The notes below the pieces were generated by a model that saw only the letters and a program-made list of their open reading frames with translations, had not been told where the DNA came from and searched no databases. Position numbers and translations under genes: made by a program. Shown piece after piece: positions 37,392 through 45,847 of a stretch of DNA of 64,000 nt; the stretch's first letter is position 1; every line of letters begins with the position of its first letter. Origin of the DNA: Rhizosphaericola sp047606825 (GTDB taxonomy: Bacteria > Bacteroidota > Bacteroidia > Chitinophagales > Chitinophagaceae); NCBI GenBank assembly GCA_047606825.1, contig JASGDY010000127.1, positions 1 to 64,000 of the forward strand, in the 5' to 3' direction.

Positions 37392-38723
37392 TTACAGTGC
37401 CACATCTGCTTTTTCAATCGTGGCGGTCACTTTGGCTTCCACGTGGTTGCGGAGTGCCTCGTTAGGGATTTTGGAAGTAACGTCGTTGGCAAATGCGATG
37501 ACGAGCATCGCACGCGCCTGTTCTTCGGAAATACCTCTGGACTGCAAATAAAACAACGCTTCCGCATCGTACTGTCCGATAGTCGTGCCGTGGCTGCACT
37601 TCACGTCGTCGGCGTAGATTTCCAGTTGTGGTTTGGAACGCACGACGGAATCGGCAGAAAAAAGCATATTGTTGTTGGACTGGTAGGCATTGGTTTTCTG
37701 TGCGTCTTCATGCACGTAGATGCGTCCGTTGAAAACCGCCTTGCCGCCGTCGATCATCACGCCTTTGTACAGTTGGTTGCTTTCGCAATGCGGATACAGG
37801 TGATCCACCAGGGAATGGTTGTCGATCAACTGGTCTTTTCCGGCGAGGTAGAGACCGTACATGTGCGTTTCGATATTGGAGCCTTCCAGTTCAACGTTGA
37901 GGTTGTTGCGTATCAATGCCGTCTGCGGGATGCTGTAGATATAGTTGGCGTAATGGCTATCTTTCTGTTGCGTAACCTGCGTGTGGTTGACGACACGTTC
38001 CGTGTTTTTTCCGTTTTGGAAAATGGAATGGGTCAACGAACCGTTGGCATCGACCAGCAAATCCGAAACGCTGTTGATGAAATAATGTTTGTCGCCGGCA
38101 CAAGTGTAGGTTTCCACGATTTCAATCTGTGCCCCCTTGTTGACCACGACCATGTTGCGCGGTTGCAGGAATACATTTTCCGAATAACCATAGATATTGA
38201 AAATATGAATCGGCTTGTCCAACGCCGTGTCGGTAGCTATTTCAATATAAAAACCGTCAGAAAACAAAGCTGTGTTCAACGCAGCAAGGCTGTTCATCGG
38301 CGCTTCAATATCCAAACGATTATTGAGCCTGTCCCAGAAAGCGGTGTCGTCACCGACTGCCGCTAACGGTTTGATGGTGATGGATCGATTTTCGGGTAAA
38401 CGGGAAAATGCATTCTGGACGACACCATTCACAACCACAAGCTTGTACGCGTCCAAACCTTCAATCTCTCCTTCCGCGATACACGTCTTGATTTCATCGG
38501 CATCCAAACGTGCCAGTTCCTCGTTTACGACCACAAAATTGTCATTGAGAAAAGGTTTGATATTGGTAAAACGCCAGTATTCCTCCTTTGTCGTCGGAAA
38601 ACCATTTTTGCGGAATGCCGCCATCGCCTTTGCACGCAAAGGATGGGCGACTTTCTCGTCACCATAATTTTCCACCAATTGGTCATATAATGTAGCGGTC
38701 GCCGCCACTATCTGATTCGTCAT
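37392..38723 (-). CDS. sufD: SufD, Fe-S assembly scaffold subunit
   Basis: The 443-aa protein is of the SufBD beta-helix family. The N-terminal helical part contains FPTTKEEYWRFTNIKPFL. The C-terminal core has the family blocks ALIRNNLNVELEGSNIETHMYGLYL and GKAVFNGRIYVHEDAQKTNAYQ, with KCSHGTTIGQYDAEALFYLQSRGI containing the conserved His. SufD pairs with SufB and the SufC ATPase to form the scaffold complex in the cytoplasm. It follows sufC in the same direction, across a 275-bp gap with a 22-bp hairpin. Confidence 0.95.
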   Translation of the reverse strand: MTNQIVAATATLYDQLVENYGDEKVAHPLRAKAMAAFRKNGFPTTKEEYWRFTNIKPFLNDNFVVVNEELARLDADEIKTCIAEGEIEGLDAYKLVVVNGVVQNAFSRLPENRSITIKPLAAVGDDTAFWDRLNNRLDIEAPMNSLAALNTALFSDGFYIEIATDTALDKPIHIFNIYGYSENVFLQPRNMVVVNKGAQIEIVETYTCAGDKHYFINSVSDLLVDANGSLTHSIFQNGKNTERVVNHTQVTQQKDSHYANYIYSIPQTALIRNNLNVELEGSNIETHMYGLYLAGKDQLIDNHSLVDHLYPHCESNQLYKGVMIDGGKAVFNGRIYVHEDAQKTNAYQSNNNMLFSADSVVRSKPQLEIYADDVKCSHGTTIGQYDAEALFYLQSRGISEEQARAMLVIAFANDVTSKIPNEALRNHVEAKVTATIEKADVAL

Positions 38724-38849
38724 AACTTTTGTTTAATGGACTATTGACAAGAAAAATTGCAATGCCATATTTATTTTTAAAAACCCCGTCTTGATAAAGG
38801 ATGACTTTATATACTTGACGTATGATAAAAAAGTACAATGAAGAACGTT

Positions 38850-38897
38850 AACATATCACCGTCATTCCCGCGTAGGCGGGAATGACGGTGATATGTT
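38850..38897. repeat. 22-bp perfect hairpin between sufC and sufD
   Basis: Arms 38850-38871 and 38876-38897 are fully complementary around the loop GTAG, with the core CGTCATTCCCGC. This is the widespread REP-like hairpin core found between genes in many bacteria. Inside an operon it could stabilise upstream mRNA or act as an attenuator. Confidence 0.9.
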
Positions 38898-38998
38898 CAT
38901 TGTTTATATTTGTGTTCAGTTCATTCATTCTCTGCAAAATTCATCGCTTGTCTTGACTATCGCGAAAGAAAAACAATGCGGAGAAAAACTATCCACGC

Positions 38999-39760
38999 TT
39001 AATTATTCACCAAAGCCGCTTCTTTCTTCAGCCAGTCGTAACCTTTTTCTTCAAGTTCGAGCGCAAGTTCCTTGGTTCCTGTTTTTACGATTTTTCCGTT
39101 CCACAATACGTGAACGAAATCAGGAACGATGTAGTTGAGCAAACGCTGGTAGTGGGTAATCAGTACAAAAGCATTGTCCTTGCTGCGCAGCTTGTTGACA
39201 CCTTCGGAAACGATACGCAAAGCGTCGATGTCAAGACCGGAGTCTGTTTCGTCCAAAATAGACAGCTTCGGATCGAGCATCGCCAACTGCAAAATTTCGT
39301 TGCGTTTCTTTTCGCCACCGGAAAATCCTTCATTAAGGGAGCGGTTGACCAATTTGGCGTCAAACTCCACCAATTTCTGTTTGTCGCGTGTCAACTGCAA
39401 AAATTCCTTTGGCGTCAAAACCGGAAGTCCGCGGTGTTCGCGCACATCGTTTACAGCCGTCTTGAGGAAGTTGATATTGGAAACGCCGGGAATCTCGACC
39501 GGGTATTGGAAAGCCAAAAACAGCCCTTCACGCGCACGAATTTCCGGTGCCATATCCAGCAAATCCTTACCGTCAAACAGCACTTCGCCGTCCGTCACTT
39601 CATATTCCTCGCGACCTGCCAAAACAGAAGCTAGGGAACTCTTGCCCGAACCGTTGGGTCCCATGATGGCATGCACCTCGCCCGGACCGACTTCCAAGTC
39701 GATACCTTTCAATATTTCCTTTCCGTCAACGCTCGCATGTAAATTTCTGATACTTAACAT
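38999..39760 (-). CDS. sufC: SufC, Fe-S assembly ATPase
   Basis: The ABC-type ATPase starts MLSIRNLHASVDGKEILKG at 39760; a longer frame to 39817 lacks family similarity upstream. Walker A is GPNGSGKSS, the signature is LNEGFSGGEKKRNEI, and Walker B is SILDETDSGLDIDAL. The SufC-specific block REGLFLAFQYPVEIPGVSN is present. It powers the SufBCD scaffold. Neighbours are sufB upstream and sufD downstream. Confidence 0.96.
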   Translation of the reverse strand: MLSIRNLHASVDGKEILKGIDLEVGPGEVHAIMGPNGSGKSSLASVLAGREEYEVTDGEVLFDGKDLLDMAPEIRAREGLFLAFQYPVEIPGVSNINFLKTAVNDVREHRGLPVLTPKEFLQLTRDKQKLVEFDAKLVNRSLNEGFSGGEKKRNEILQLAMLDPKLSILDETDSGLDIDALRIVSEGVNKLRSKDNAFVLITHYQRLLNYIVPDFVHVLWNGKIVKTGTKELALELEEKGYDWLKKEAALVNN

Positions 39761-39952
39761 CTTCATTGGATGATTTGGGAATTTTGATGATTTGCAAATG
39801 ATAGGGAAAGATTGCAAAGAGCTATCACCAATATCCGCTCTGTTATTTAAAAAACTATTTATCTGTAATTCATTGCCCGCTACACAAAATACCCATTTCT
39901 TCCGGGAAACTCCCCTCCGGGAGGCTGTGTGGAGAAAAAATTATTGTTATCA

Positions 39953-40007
39953 AACCCCATCCCGACCCTTCACCCGTAGGAGAAGGGAGACCCGACGGCC
40001 AATTTTT
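39953..40007. repeat. C-rich intergenic hairpin repeat, copy 1 (sufB-sufC gap)
   Basis: The copy contains CCCATCCCGACCCTTCACCC, then TAGGAGAAGGGAGACCCGAC. It is related to copies at 41531-41587 and 47638-47690, which share a ccccgac...ctctcct...gagggagacgcgacgg layout. It lies in the sufB-sufC gap. Confidence 0.65.
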
Positions 40008-40036
40008 GAAACCTCGCAGAGCACAACAATTATTCA

Positions 40037-41521
40037 CTATCCCACACTTCCTTCCAATGTCAGCGACAGCAATTTCTGCGCTTCCACCGCAAATTCCATG
40101 GGCAGGTTGTCCAACACTTCCCGCGCATAACCGTTGACAATCAACGCGACTGCCTGTTCGGTGTCGATGCCGCGCTGGTTGAGGTAGAATATTTGATCCT
40201 CTCCTATTTTGGAGGTTGTCGCTTCGTGTTCCAGTTTGGCGGACGGGTTTTTGGATTCAATGTATGGGAACGTGTGCGCACCGCAACGGTCGCCAATCAA
40301 CAGCGAATCGCACTGCGTGAAGTTCCTAGAATTGTCCGCTTTGGTACCCAAAGAAACCAGACCGCGATAGCTGTTCTGTCCATTTCCGGCGGAGATACCT
40401 TTGGAAATGATACGGCTGCGGGTATTGCGACCAATATGCACCATCTTGGTACCGGTATCGGCAATCTGTTTGTTCTTGGTGACGGCAACGGAGTAAAACT
40501 CACCGACCGAGTTGTCGCCCTGCAATAGCACGCTGGGATATTTCCAGGTGATGGCAGAACCCGTTTCAACCTGTGTCCAGGAGATTTTGGCATTGGCGCC
40601 ACGGCAAGCACCACGTTTGGTAACGAAGTTGTAGATGCCGCCCTTGCCTTCCTTGTCGCCGGGATACCAGTTTTGGACGGTGCTGTATTTGATTTCCGCA
40701 CCTTCCATCGCAATCATTTCCACGACGGCCGCATGCAATTGGTTTTCATCACGTTGCGGAGCAGTGCAACCTTCCAGATAGCTGACGTAACTACCTTCGT
40801 CGGCCACGATCAAGGTACGTTCAAACTGACCTGTATTTTCGGTATTGATACGGAAATAAGTGGACAGCTCCATCGGGCAACGAACGCCTTTGGGAATATA
40901 GACAAACGAACCGTCGGAGAAAACCGCGCAGTTCAACGCTGCAAAAATATTGTCGGTATGCGGTACGACAGAACCCAAGTATTTGCGCACCAAATCGGGG
41001 TGTTCGCGTATCGCCTCGCTCATCGAGCAAAAAATAATACCCAGGTCATTCAGTTGCTTTTTGTACGTCGTGGCAACGGAAACGCTGTCAAAAACGGCAT
41101 CGACCGCCACTTGCGGCTTGGTGGTCGTGCCGTCTTCTACGCCAGCCAATATTTTCCGTTCGTTCAAAGGAATGCCTAGTTTTTCAAAAGTCGCCAGCAA
41201 TTCCGGGTCGACCTCGTCCATGCTGCCAAACTTCTTTTTCTTTTTGGGTGCGGCATAATAGGAAATGGCCTGAAAGTCAATAGGCGGCATTTCAAAATAC
41301 TGCCATGACGGCATCTGTAATTTCTGGAAAGCCTGGTAGCCTTTCAAACGCCATTCGAGCATCCATTCGGGTTCTTCCTTTTTCTCGGAAATAAAACGAA
41401 TGGTGTCCTCGTTGAGTCCGACCTTGGCGACTTCCATTTCGATGTCCGTCACAAAGCCAAACTCGTAATCCTGGTTTGCCAGCTTTTCTAATATTTCGTC
41501 GTCATTCTGTGCCATTTTCAT
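40037..41521 (-). CDS. sufB: SufB, Fe-S assembly scaffold subunit
   Basis: The 494-aa protein has the long SufB N-terminal region (YEFGFVTDIEMEVAKVGLNE, then KKEEPEWMLEWRLKGYQ) and the beta-helix core. The core includes VRCPMELSTYFRINTENTGQ, LEGCTAPQRDENQLHAAVVE and RGACRGANAKISWTQVETGS, which holds the conserved Cys. The C-terminal SufBD block SAKLEHEATTSKIGEDQIF follows. SufB is the subunit on which the cluster is thought to be built, with SufC and SufD. The start overlaps no neighbour. Confidence 0.97.
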   Translation of the reverse strand: MKMAQNDDEILEKLANQDYEFGFVTDIEMEVAKVGLNEDTIRFISEKKEEPEWMLEWRLKGYQAFQKLQMPSWQYFEMPPIDFQAISYYAAPKKKKKFGSMDEVDPELLATFEKLGIPLNERKILAGVEDGTTTKPQVAVDAVFDSVSVATTYKKQLNDLGIIFCSMSEAIREHPDLVRKYLGSVVPHTDNIFAALNCAVFSDGSFVYIPKGVRCPMELSTYFRINTENTGQFERTLIVADEGSYVSYLEGCTAPQRDENQLHAAVVEMIAMEGAEIKYSTVQNWYPGDKEGKGGIYNFVTKRGACRGANAKISWTQVETGSAITWKYPSVLLQGDNSVGEFYSVAVTKNKQIADTGTKMVHIGRNTRSRIISKGISAGNGQNSYRGLVSLGTKADNSRNFTQCDSLLIGDRCGAHTFPYIESKNPSAKLEHEATTSKIGEDQIFYLNQRGIDTEQAVALIVNGYAREVLDNLPMEFAVEAQKLLSLTLEGSVG

Positions 41522-41530
41522 TTGCTTTAA

Positions 41531-41587
41531 AACCTCACCCCCGACCCCTCTCCTAACAAGTAGAGGGGAGACGCGACGGCTAATTTT
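41531..41587. repeat. C-rich intergenic hairpin repeat, copy 2 (sufA-sufB gap)
   Basis: CCCCTCTCCT and AGAGGGGAG form the arms of a hairpin after CTCACCCCCGA, followed by ACGCGACGGCTAATTTT. It is the best preserved of the three copies and lies 10 bp upstream of the sufB start. Confidence 0.75.
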
Positions 41588-41650
41588 CTTATCTGCTTTT
41601 TATACTTTTTGGAGTATAAATTCTAAGTTCTAAAATCTAAGCTCTGAGTC

Positions 41651-41998
41651 CTAAACTGCAAAACTCTCACCACAGCTACACGTGCGCGTTGCGTTGGGAT
41701 TATTGAAATGCAGCCCTTTGCCGTTGAGGCCGCCCGAATAGTCCAGTTGTGTACCGTACAGGTACAACAGGCTTTTCATGTCCACAACGACTTTGATGCC
41801 GTTGTCTTCGGACACTTGGTCGGTATCCTGCAATTTATTGTCAAAATCCATCTGATAGGTCAGACCGGAACAACCGCCGCCCTTGACGCCCACGCGTACA
41901 AAGGAATCATCCGGCATATTCTGGTCCCGGATCAGTTTCTGGATAAACTCCTTTGCTGTGTCAGAGACGGTGATTGCTTGTTCTACATCTGTTGCCAT
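41651..41998 (-). CDS. SufA/IscA/HesB-type Fe-S carrier
   Basis: The start MATDVEQAITVSDTAKEF at 41998 fits the family; an upstream ATG at 42049 adds a non-conserved extension. The A-type carrier motif is complete, with GGGCSGLTYQMDFD near 48 and the C-terminal TCSCGESF holding the other two Cys. It is proposed to deliver clusters from the SufBCD scaffold to client proteins. It is the first gene of the leftward sufA-B-C-D-S cluster. Confidence 0.94.
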   Translation of the reverse strand: MATDVEQAITVSDTAKEFIQKLIRDQNMPDDSFVRVGVKGGGCSGLTYQMDFDNKLQDTDQVSEDNGIKVVVDMKSLLYLYGTQLDYSGGLNGKGLHFNNPNATRTCSCGESFAV

Positions 41999-42105
41999 AA
42001 TCTTCGGTTTAAATCCGTCAACAATCTTTTTTCCAATTTGGAACTGCAAAAATACAAAATTAATTGCCTGCCTTCAAATTGGCAAAGGCTATATTGGTAT
42101 TTATA

Positions 42106-42654
42106 TTATTTATTTTTCGCCTTGGAGAGCAAATGGACCATTTTTTCCAGTTTGTGGCGGTAGAGTTCGGTTATCGCCTCGCCGTCAAACAAGTCCTTTC
42201 GGACGATGGGAATGCTGTAAGGCAGTACCCAGGCGCGCAGGGACTTTGCCACATTGTCCATGGAATTGACGCCGAGCATCGCTTGACCACCATCTGCCCA
42301 GCAAACAAGCCCGACAATTTTGTCGGTCAGGTAAGGCTGTTCGTCGCGTGCCGTGATTTCCAACCAATCCAGGCAGTTTTTCATCGCGCCGGGCATACTT
42401 CCGTGGTACATCGGGGCAATCCAGATGTGGATGTCCGCTTTTTTGAATTGCGCTGCCATGTTTTTGATATTGCCGGAAACCTTGTTAAAATCAGTGTGCA
42501 GCATCGGAATACCGGCTTCCGCCAGATGAAAGGTTTCCACATTGCAGTCGGGTATTTGGGCAAATGTTTTTTCTAAATGGGACACGAGCCGACCAGCCGT
42601 AGCACCGCCTGCCTTACCTTCCAGACCGATGCCGTTGAATATTAAAGCGTTCAT
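42106..42654 (-). CDS. NAD(P)H-dependent FMN reductase-like flavoprotein
   Basis: The 182-aa protein has the flavodoxin-like fold of the NADPH-dependent FMN reductase family. IWIAPMYHGSMPGAMKNCLDWL is the typical flavin-binding and dimer loop, and IVGLVCWADGGQ is the next strand. Members reduce flavins, quinones or chromate; the substrate is not readable here. It lies between sufA and the peroxidase operon on the same strand but has its own gap on both sides. Confidence 0.85.
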   Translation of the reverse strand: MNALIFNGIGLEGKAGGATAGRLVSHLEKTFAQIPDCNVETFHLAEAGIPMLHTDFNKVSGNIKNMAAQFKKADIHIWIAPMYHGSMPGAMKNCLDWLEITARDEQPYLTDKIVGLVCWADGGQAMLGVNSMDNVAKSLRAWVLPYSIPIVRKDLFDGEAITELYRHKLEKMVHLLSKAKNK

Positions 42655-42746
42655 TTGATTCAGAAAAATTTCCGCAAAGATAGCTCTATTCGGCAGGGTT
42701 TTGAAAATATGGGAAGATGTGTTGACAATCGTTTGACAATAGCACC

Positions 42747-42782
42747 CAAAAAAACAGCTACGGAAAATATTTCCCGTAGCTG
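42747..42782 (-). terminator. Rho-independent terminator of the M23-bcp-tpx operon
   Basis: CAGCTACGG (42755-42763) and CCGTAGCTG (42774-42782) form a 9-bp stem. On the minus strand it is followed by TGTTTTTTTGGG. It lies 130 bp after the tpx stop and points the same way. Confidence 0.85.
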
Positions 42783-42911
42783 GACTTTACTATGCAATGA
42801 AGATTGTAAACATTTTTACGTGTTCTTTGACTGGCCGCATCACACATTGGATGCAGTCCACAGCATTCCCTTACAAAGCGCAAGGATGGATGACGTAAAG
42901 ATTCCCGGAAT

Positions 42912-43508
42912 TTATTTCACCGCATTCAACGCCGCTTCAAAATTGGGGTCTTGGGCAATCTCCGGAACCTGCTCTTCATAAATGATTTTCCCGTCGGTGT
43001 CGAGCACGACGACGGCGCGGCTGAGCAGACCTTTCATCGGACTGTCCGCAATCTCGACACCATATTTCTTTCCGAAATCAGAACGGAAATCAGAAAGCAT
43101 CACGACATTATCCAAACCTTCCGCACCGCAGAACTGCGCCTGTGCAAACGGCAAGTCCTTGGAAATACACAACACGACCGTGTTGTCCAGCGTGGAAGCA
43201 TCTTTGTTGAACTCGCGGACAGACTTAGCGCAAACGCCTGTGTTGACACTGGGGAAAATGTTCAAAATGACTTTTTTCCCAGTGAAGTCGGACAGTTGCT
43301 TGTCGCTCAGGTCCACGGCCGTCAAGGTAAATTCAGGTGCGGCGGTTCCGACGGCTGGCAGCGTACCGACGATATGGATCGGATTGCCTTTCAATTTGAT
43401 TTCTGACATGTTTTTACTTTTATTTTTTTGAGCAAATATTGGAGCAATGGAAATTACGGCAAAGCCTAATACCAGCAAAATCCTTTTTATATTTTTTAAT
43501 CTTTCCAT
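42912..43508 (-). CDS. tpx: Thiol peroxidase Tpx with an export signal
   Basis: The 198-aa protein has an atypical 2-Cys Tpx core from about residue 34 (MSEIKLKGNPIHIVGTLPAV). The peroxidatic Cys is in PSVNTGVCAKSVREF and the resolving Cys in AQFCGAEG. Ahead of it is a 33-residue extension that looks like a signal peptide (RILLVLGFAVISIAPIFAQ). The ATG lies inside the end of bcp (13-bp overlap), which supports this longer start and translational coupling. A shorter start at MSEIK would give the usual cytoplasmic enzyme of 165 residues, so dual products are possible. It reduces hydroperoxides using thioredoxin-like donors. Confidence 0.92.
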   Translation of the reverse strand: MERLKNIKRILLVLGFAVISIAPIFAQKNKSKNMSEIKLKGNPIHIVGTLPAVGTAAPEFTLTAVDLSDKQLSDFTGKKVILNIFPSVNTGVCAKSVREFNKDASTLDNTVVLCISKDLPFAQAQFCGAEGLDNVVMLSDFRSDFGKKYGVEIADSPMKGLLSRAVVVLDTDGKIIYEEQVPEIAQDPNFEAALNAVK

Positions 43509-43954
43509 GCTGCAAGTATTTGTTCCGTATGTTCTTTGGTGTTGGGCTTCGTGATGACGGCGCGGACGATTCCCTTTTCGTCAATCAGGAAAGTTGTACG
43601 GTTCGTACCGTCAAAAGTCCGTCCCATAAATTTCTTTTCGCCCCAGACACCGTATGCGTTGACGATTTTCTTGTCGGGGTCGGCGACCAACGGAAAAGGC
43701 AGGTCGTATTTTGTTTCAAACTTTTTATGGCTTTCGACACCGTCAACACTGACGGCGATGACCTGAAAGCCTTTGTCCAACAGTGCTTCATAGTTGTCGC
43801 GCAGGTTGCATGCCTGTGCCGTGCAGCCAGGCGTATTGTCTTTGGGATAAAAATACAGCACGACTTTTTTGCCCTTTGAGTCACTCAGTGCGATTTTGTT
43901 TCCATTTTGGTCTACCCCTTTGAAATCGGGCGCCTTCTCTCCTACTCCAATCAT
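43496..43954 (-). CDS. bcp: Thioredoxin-dependent peroxiredoxin Bcp/PrxQ
   Basis: The 152-aa protein is a standard Bcp/PrxQ. VVLYFYPKDNTPGCTAQACNL contains the peroxidatic Cys with the resolving Cys five residues later. GRTFDGTNRTTFLIDEKG is the conserved C-terminal block. Its ATG overlaps the preceding peptidase stop as ATGA, and its end overlaps the tpx start. All three genes should therefore be translated together. Confidence 0.96.
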   Translation of the reverse strand: MIGVGEKAPDFKGVDQNGNKIALSDSKGKKVVLYFYPKDNTPGCTAQACNLRDNYEALLDKGFQVIAVSVDGVESHKKFETKYDLPFPLVADPDKKIVNAYGVWGEKKFMGRTFDGTNRTTFLIDEKGIVRAVITKPNTKEHTEQILAAWKD

Positions 43955-45645
43955 TTTTTAACTACTTTAAATTGTTTGACGGTCTGGTTGCCCGCAATAT
44001 CGGTAACAGCAAACGCGACGGTATGTTCGCCCACAGGAAAATGTTCGTCATTTTCGTAGGTAAAAGTATTGCCTCTTCTGGAAAAAAGCAACCAGTTGCC
44101 GTCCACCGTTCCCACAAATGACTGGAAATCGCCCAGGTTGTCATTGACACGAACCACCAGTTTTCCGCCTGGTACAAGCACCATATTGTCGCGGACATTT
44201 ACGGGAACGATATTGGGCGGGACAGTGTCCAATATTATTGCGACATCTCCGAGACGGTTAAAATTTCCAACCAAGTGATTACCGCTCCAACTACCTTTCA
44301 CAACAGAAGTAGAGCGTCCGCTTTTCAACTGTAGCAGTACGCGTACTTTCAAGGAAGGGTCGCCCTGATAGTTGATGCCGACCGAGTAAAAATCATGCAC
44401 CGGAATATAGCTGTTGCCCAAATGTAGCGTCGGCGAAAGTTGCAGACTCGATGTCGCCGCAGATTCCGTCATATTGAAAGGAACGATGTCGTAAAAAGCA
44501 TTTTCCGAATAGATAAAATGCGCATTGGCGGTCTGGAAATGCCCAGGTTTGTTGGGCAGGGCCTGAAAATTGGCGGTCGACAGGTTGGGGTCTTTTTCCA
44601 AATTGGGGGCAAACTGAACCTGGCTTTTGATTGTCGATTCATTGCCTTCCGCATCGGCAAATTTTACCAAGACATCATGCACCAAAGTATCCGTCAGGTT
44701 AATAGAACCGTCTCCGACCGTTCCGTCAAATATCTTCAGCTTATTGCCTGGCAAGACAAACAAATACTGAACTTTGCTGCCGCCGAGCGCGATTCTTTTG
44801 TAGTCGGTTCCCGCATTGACATAACGCGAAAGTGCATTGTCAAAATTGTTGAGCCTAAACTGGAAAAGCTGTTTGCCGTCCAGAAAAACCTGCGCACTGT
44901 AAATTCCAAAATAAAAAGGAGAATTGCTGGTTTTGTCTTTGGCGACGATGCCCAGACCGACAACCGGCGTCGGGACTTTTACGAGATTGGTTTCATAGCC
45001 TTGTGCATTTTTGCGTAACGTAATCACGTTGGCACCCGTCTGGTAAGTACTGAAACGACGGTCGTACCAAAAAAATCCTGTTGCTATGGGGTCGATATTG
45101 TCAGGGATTTTTATGCCCTTCAACTGCGGGTTGTAATGGTTGCCTGTCTTGGAATCCCGAATCTCAAAATGCAGGTGCGGGCCTTCCGAACCGCCGGTAT
45201 TGCCGCTCAATGCAATCAGTTGTCCTTTGGAAACGGGAAACATCCCGGCAGGAATCGTCAAGTCCTGTTCCCAGCTTTTGGATTTATATTGTTGCGCCTT
45301 GACGTATTGGGTCAACTGGTCATAATACTTGTTGAGGTGCGCGTACAGTGTTGTCGTGCCGTTTGGATGTGCGACCATCATCATATTGCCATACCCACTC
45401 GGCGAAATATACACCCGACTCACATAACCATCCGCCGCAGCATGTATAGGTTTGTTTTCCACTTGCTGCGTCCTTATGTCCAGCCCCATGTGGTAATGGT
45501 TGCTACGCAGTTCGCCAAAATCAGCCGCCAACTGAATCGGAAATTCCAACGGATTGCGGTAATAGTCCTGATTGTCTGTCTGCCCGAAAGACCTTGTAGC
45601 TACAAGGCTTCCGAGAAGTATAAAAGAATAGTATAAACGTTTCAT
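43951..45645 (-). CDS. M23 family metallopeptidase, secreted
   Basis: The 564-aa protein has a signal peptide (about 1-21) and a LytM/M23 zinc peptidase domain (about 45-180). The HYHMGLD and GPHLHFEIRD motifs provide the zinc ligands. A long C-terminal beta-rich region has immunoglobulin-like repeats (VKFADAEGNEST, VAFAVTDIAGNQ). It probably cleaves or trims peptidoglycan crosslinks in the periplasm. It heads an operon with bcp and tpx, linked by an ATGA overlap. Confidence 0.92.
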   Translation of the reverse strand: MKRLYYSFILLGSLVATRSFGQTDNQDYYRNPLEFPIQLAADFGELRSNHYHMGLDIRTQQVENKPIHAAADGYVSRVYISPSGYGNMMMVAHPNGTTTLYAHLNKYYDQLTQYVKAQQYKSKSWEQDLTIPAGMFPVSKGQLIALSGNTGGSEGPHLHFEIRDSKTGNHYNPQLKGIKIPDNIDPIATGFFWYDRRFSTYQTGANVITLRKNAQGYETNLVKVPTPVVGLGIVAKDKTSNSPFYFGIYSAQVFLDGKQLFQFRLNNFDNALSRYVNAGTDYKRIALGGSKVQYLFVLPGNKLKIFDGTVGDGSINLTDTLVHDVLVKFADAEGNESTIKSQVQFAPNLEKDPNLSTANFQALPNKPGHFQTANAHFIYSENAFYDIVPFNMTESAATSSLQLSPTLHLGNSYIPVHDFYSVGINYQGDPSLKVRVLLQLKSGRSTSVVKGSWSGNHLVGNFNRLGDVAIILDTVPPNIVPVNVRDNMVLVPGGKLVVRVNDNLGDFQSFVGTVDGNWLLFSRRGNTFTYENDEHFPVGEHTVAFAVTDIAGNQTVKQFKVVKK

Positions 45646-45801
45646 TAAGCCAAAAGTAAAAAAATAGTTGCGAGTTGGAAGTGGAGCGTTGAAAATTGAA
45701 AAACTTACGTCATGTACTTTTTATGGCGATGAACACAAAAAGTATATCTTATCGTATGTTTTCATGGTTACAATCATAAAACCTTTTTTTCAAACATACA
45801 G

Positions 45802-45819
45802 GACGCACGACTGTGCGTC
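45802..45819. repeat. Short hairpin of the gacgcac/gtgcgtc type
   Basis: GACGCAC and GTGCGTC pair across a 4-nt loop, followed by TCTACAA. It belongs with the tagagacgc-type hairpins at 31699 and near 55530. It lies in the gap between the Wzi-like gene and the M23 peptidase. Confidence 0.6.
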
Positions 45820-45847
45820 TCTACAAGTGTCCCCCACTTTGGACTAA

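Noticed and set aside
37443..38366. 307-codon plus-strand open frame opposite sufD
   Set aside because: Antisense shadow of a conserved gene.
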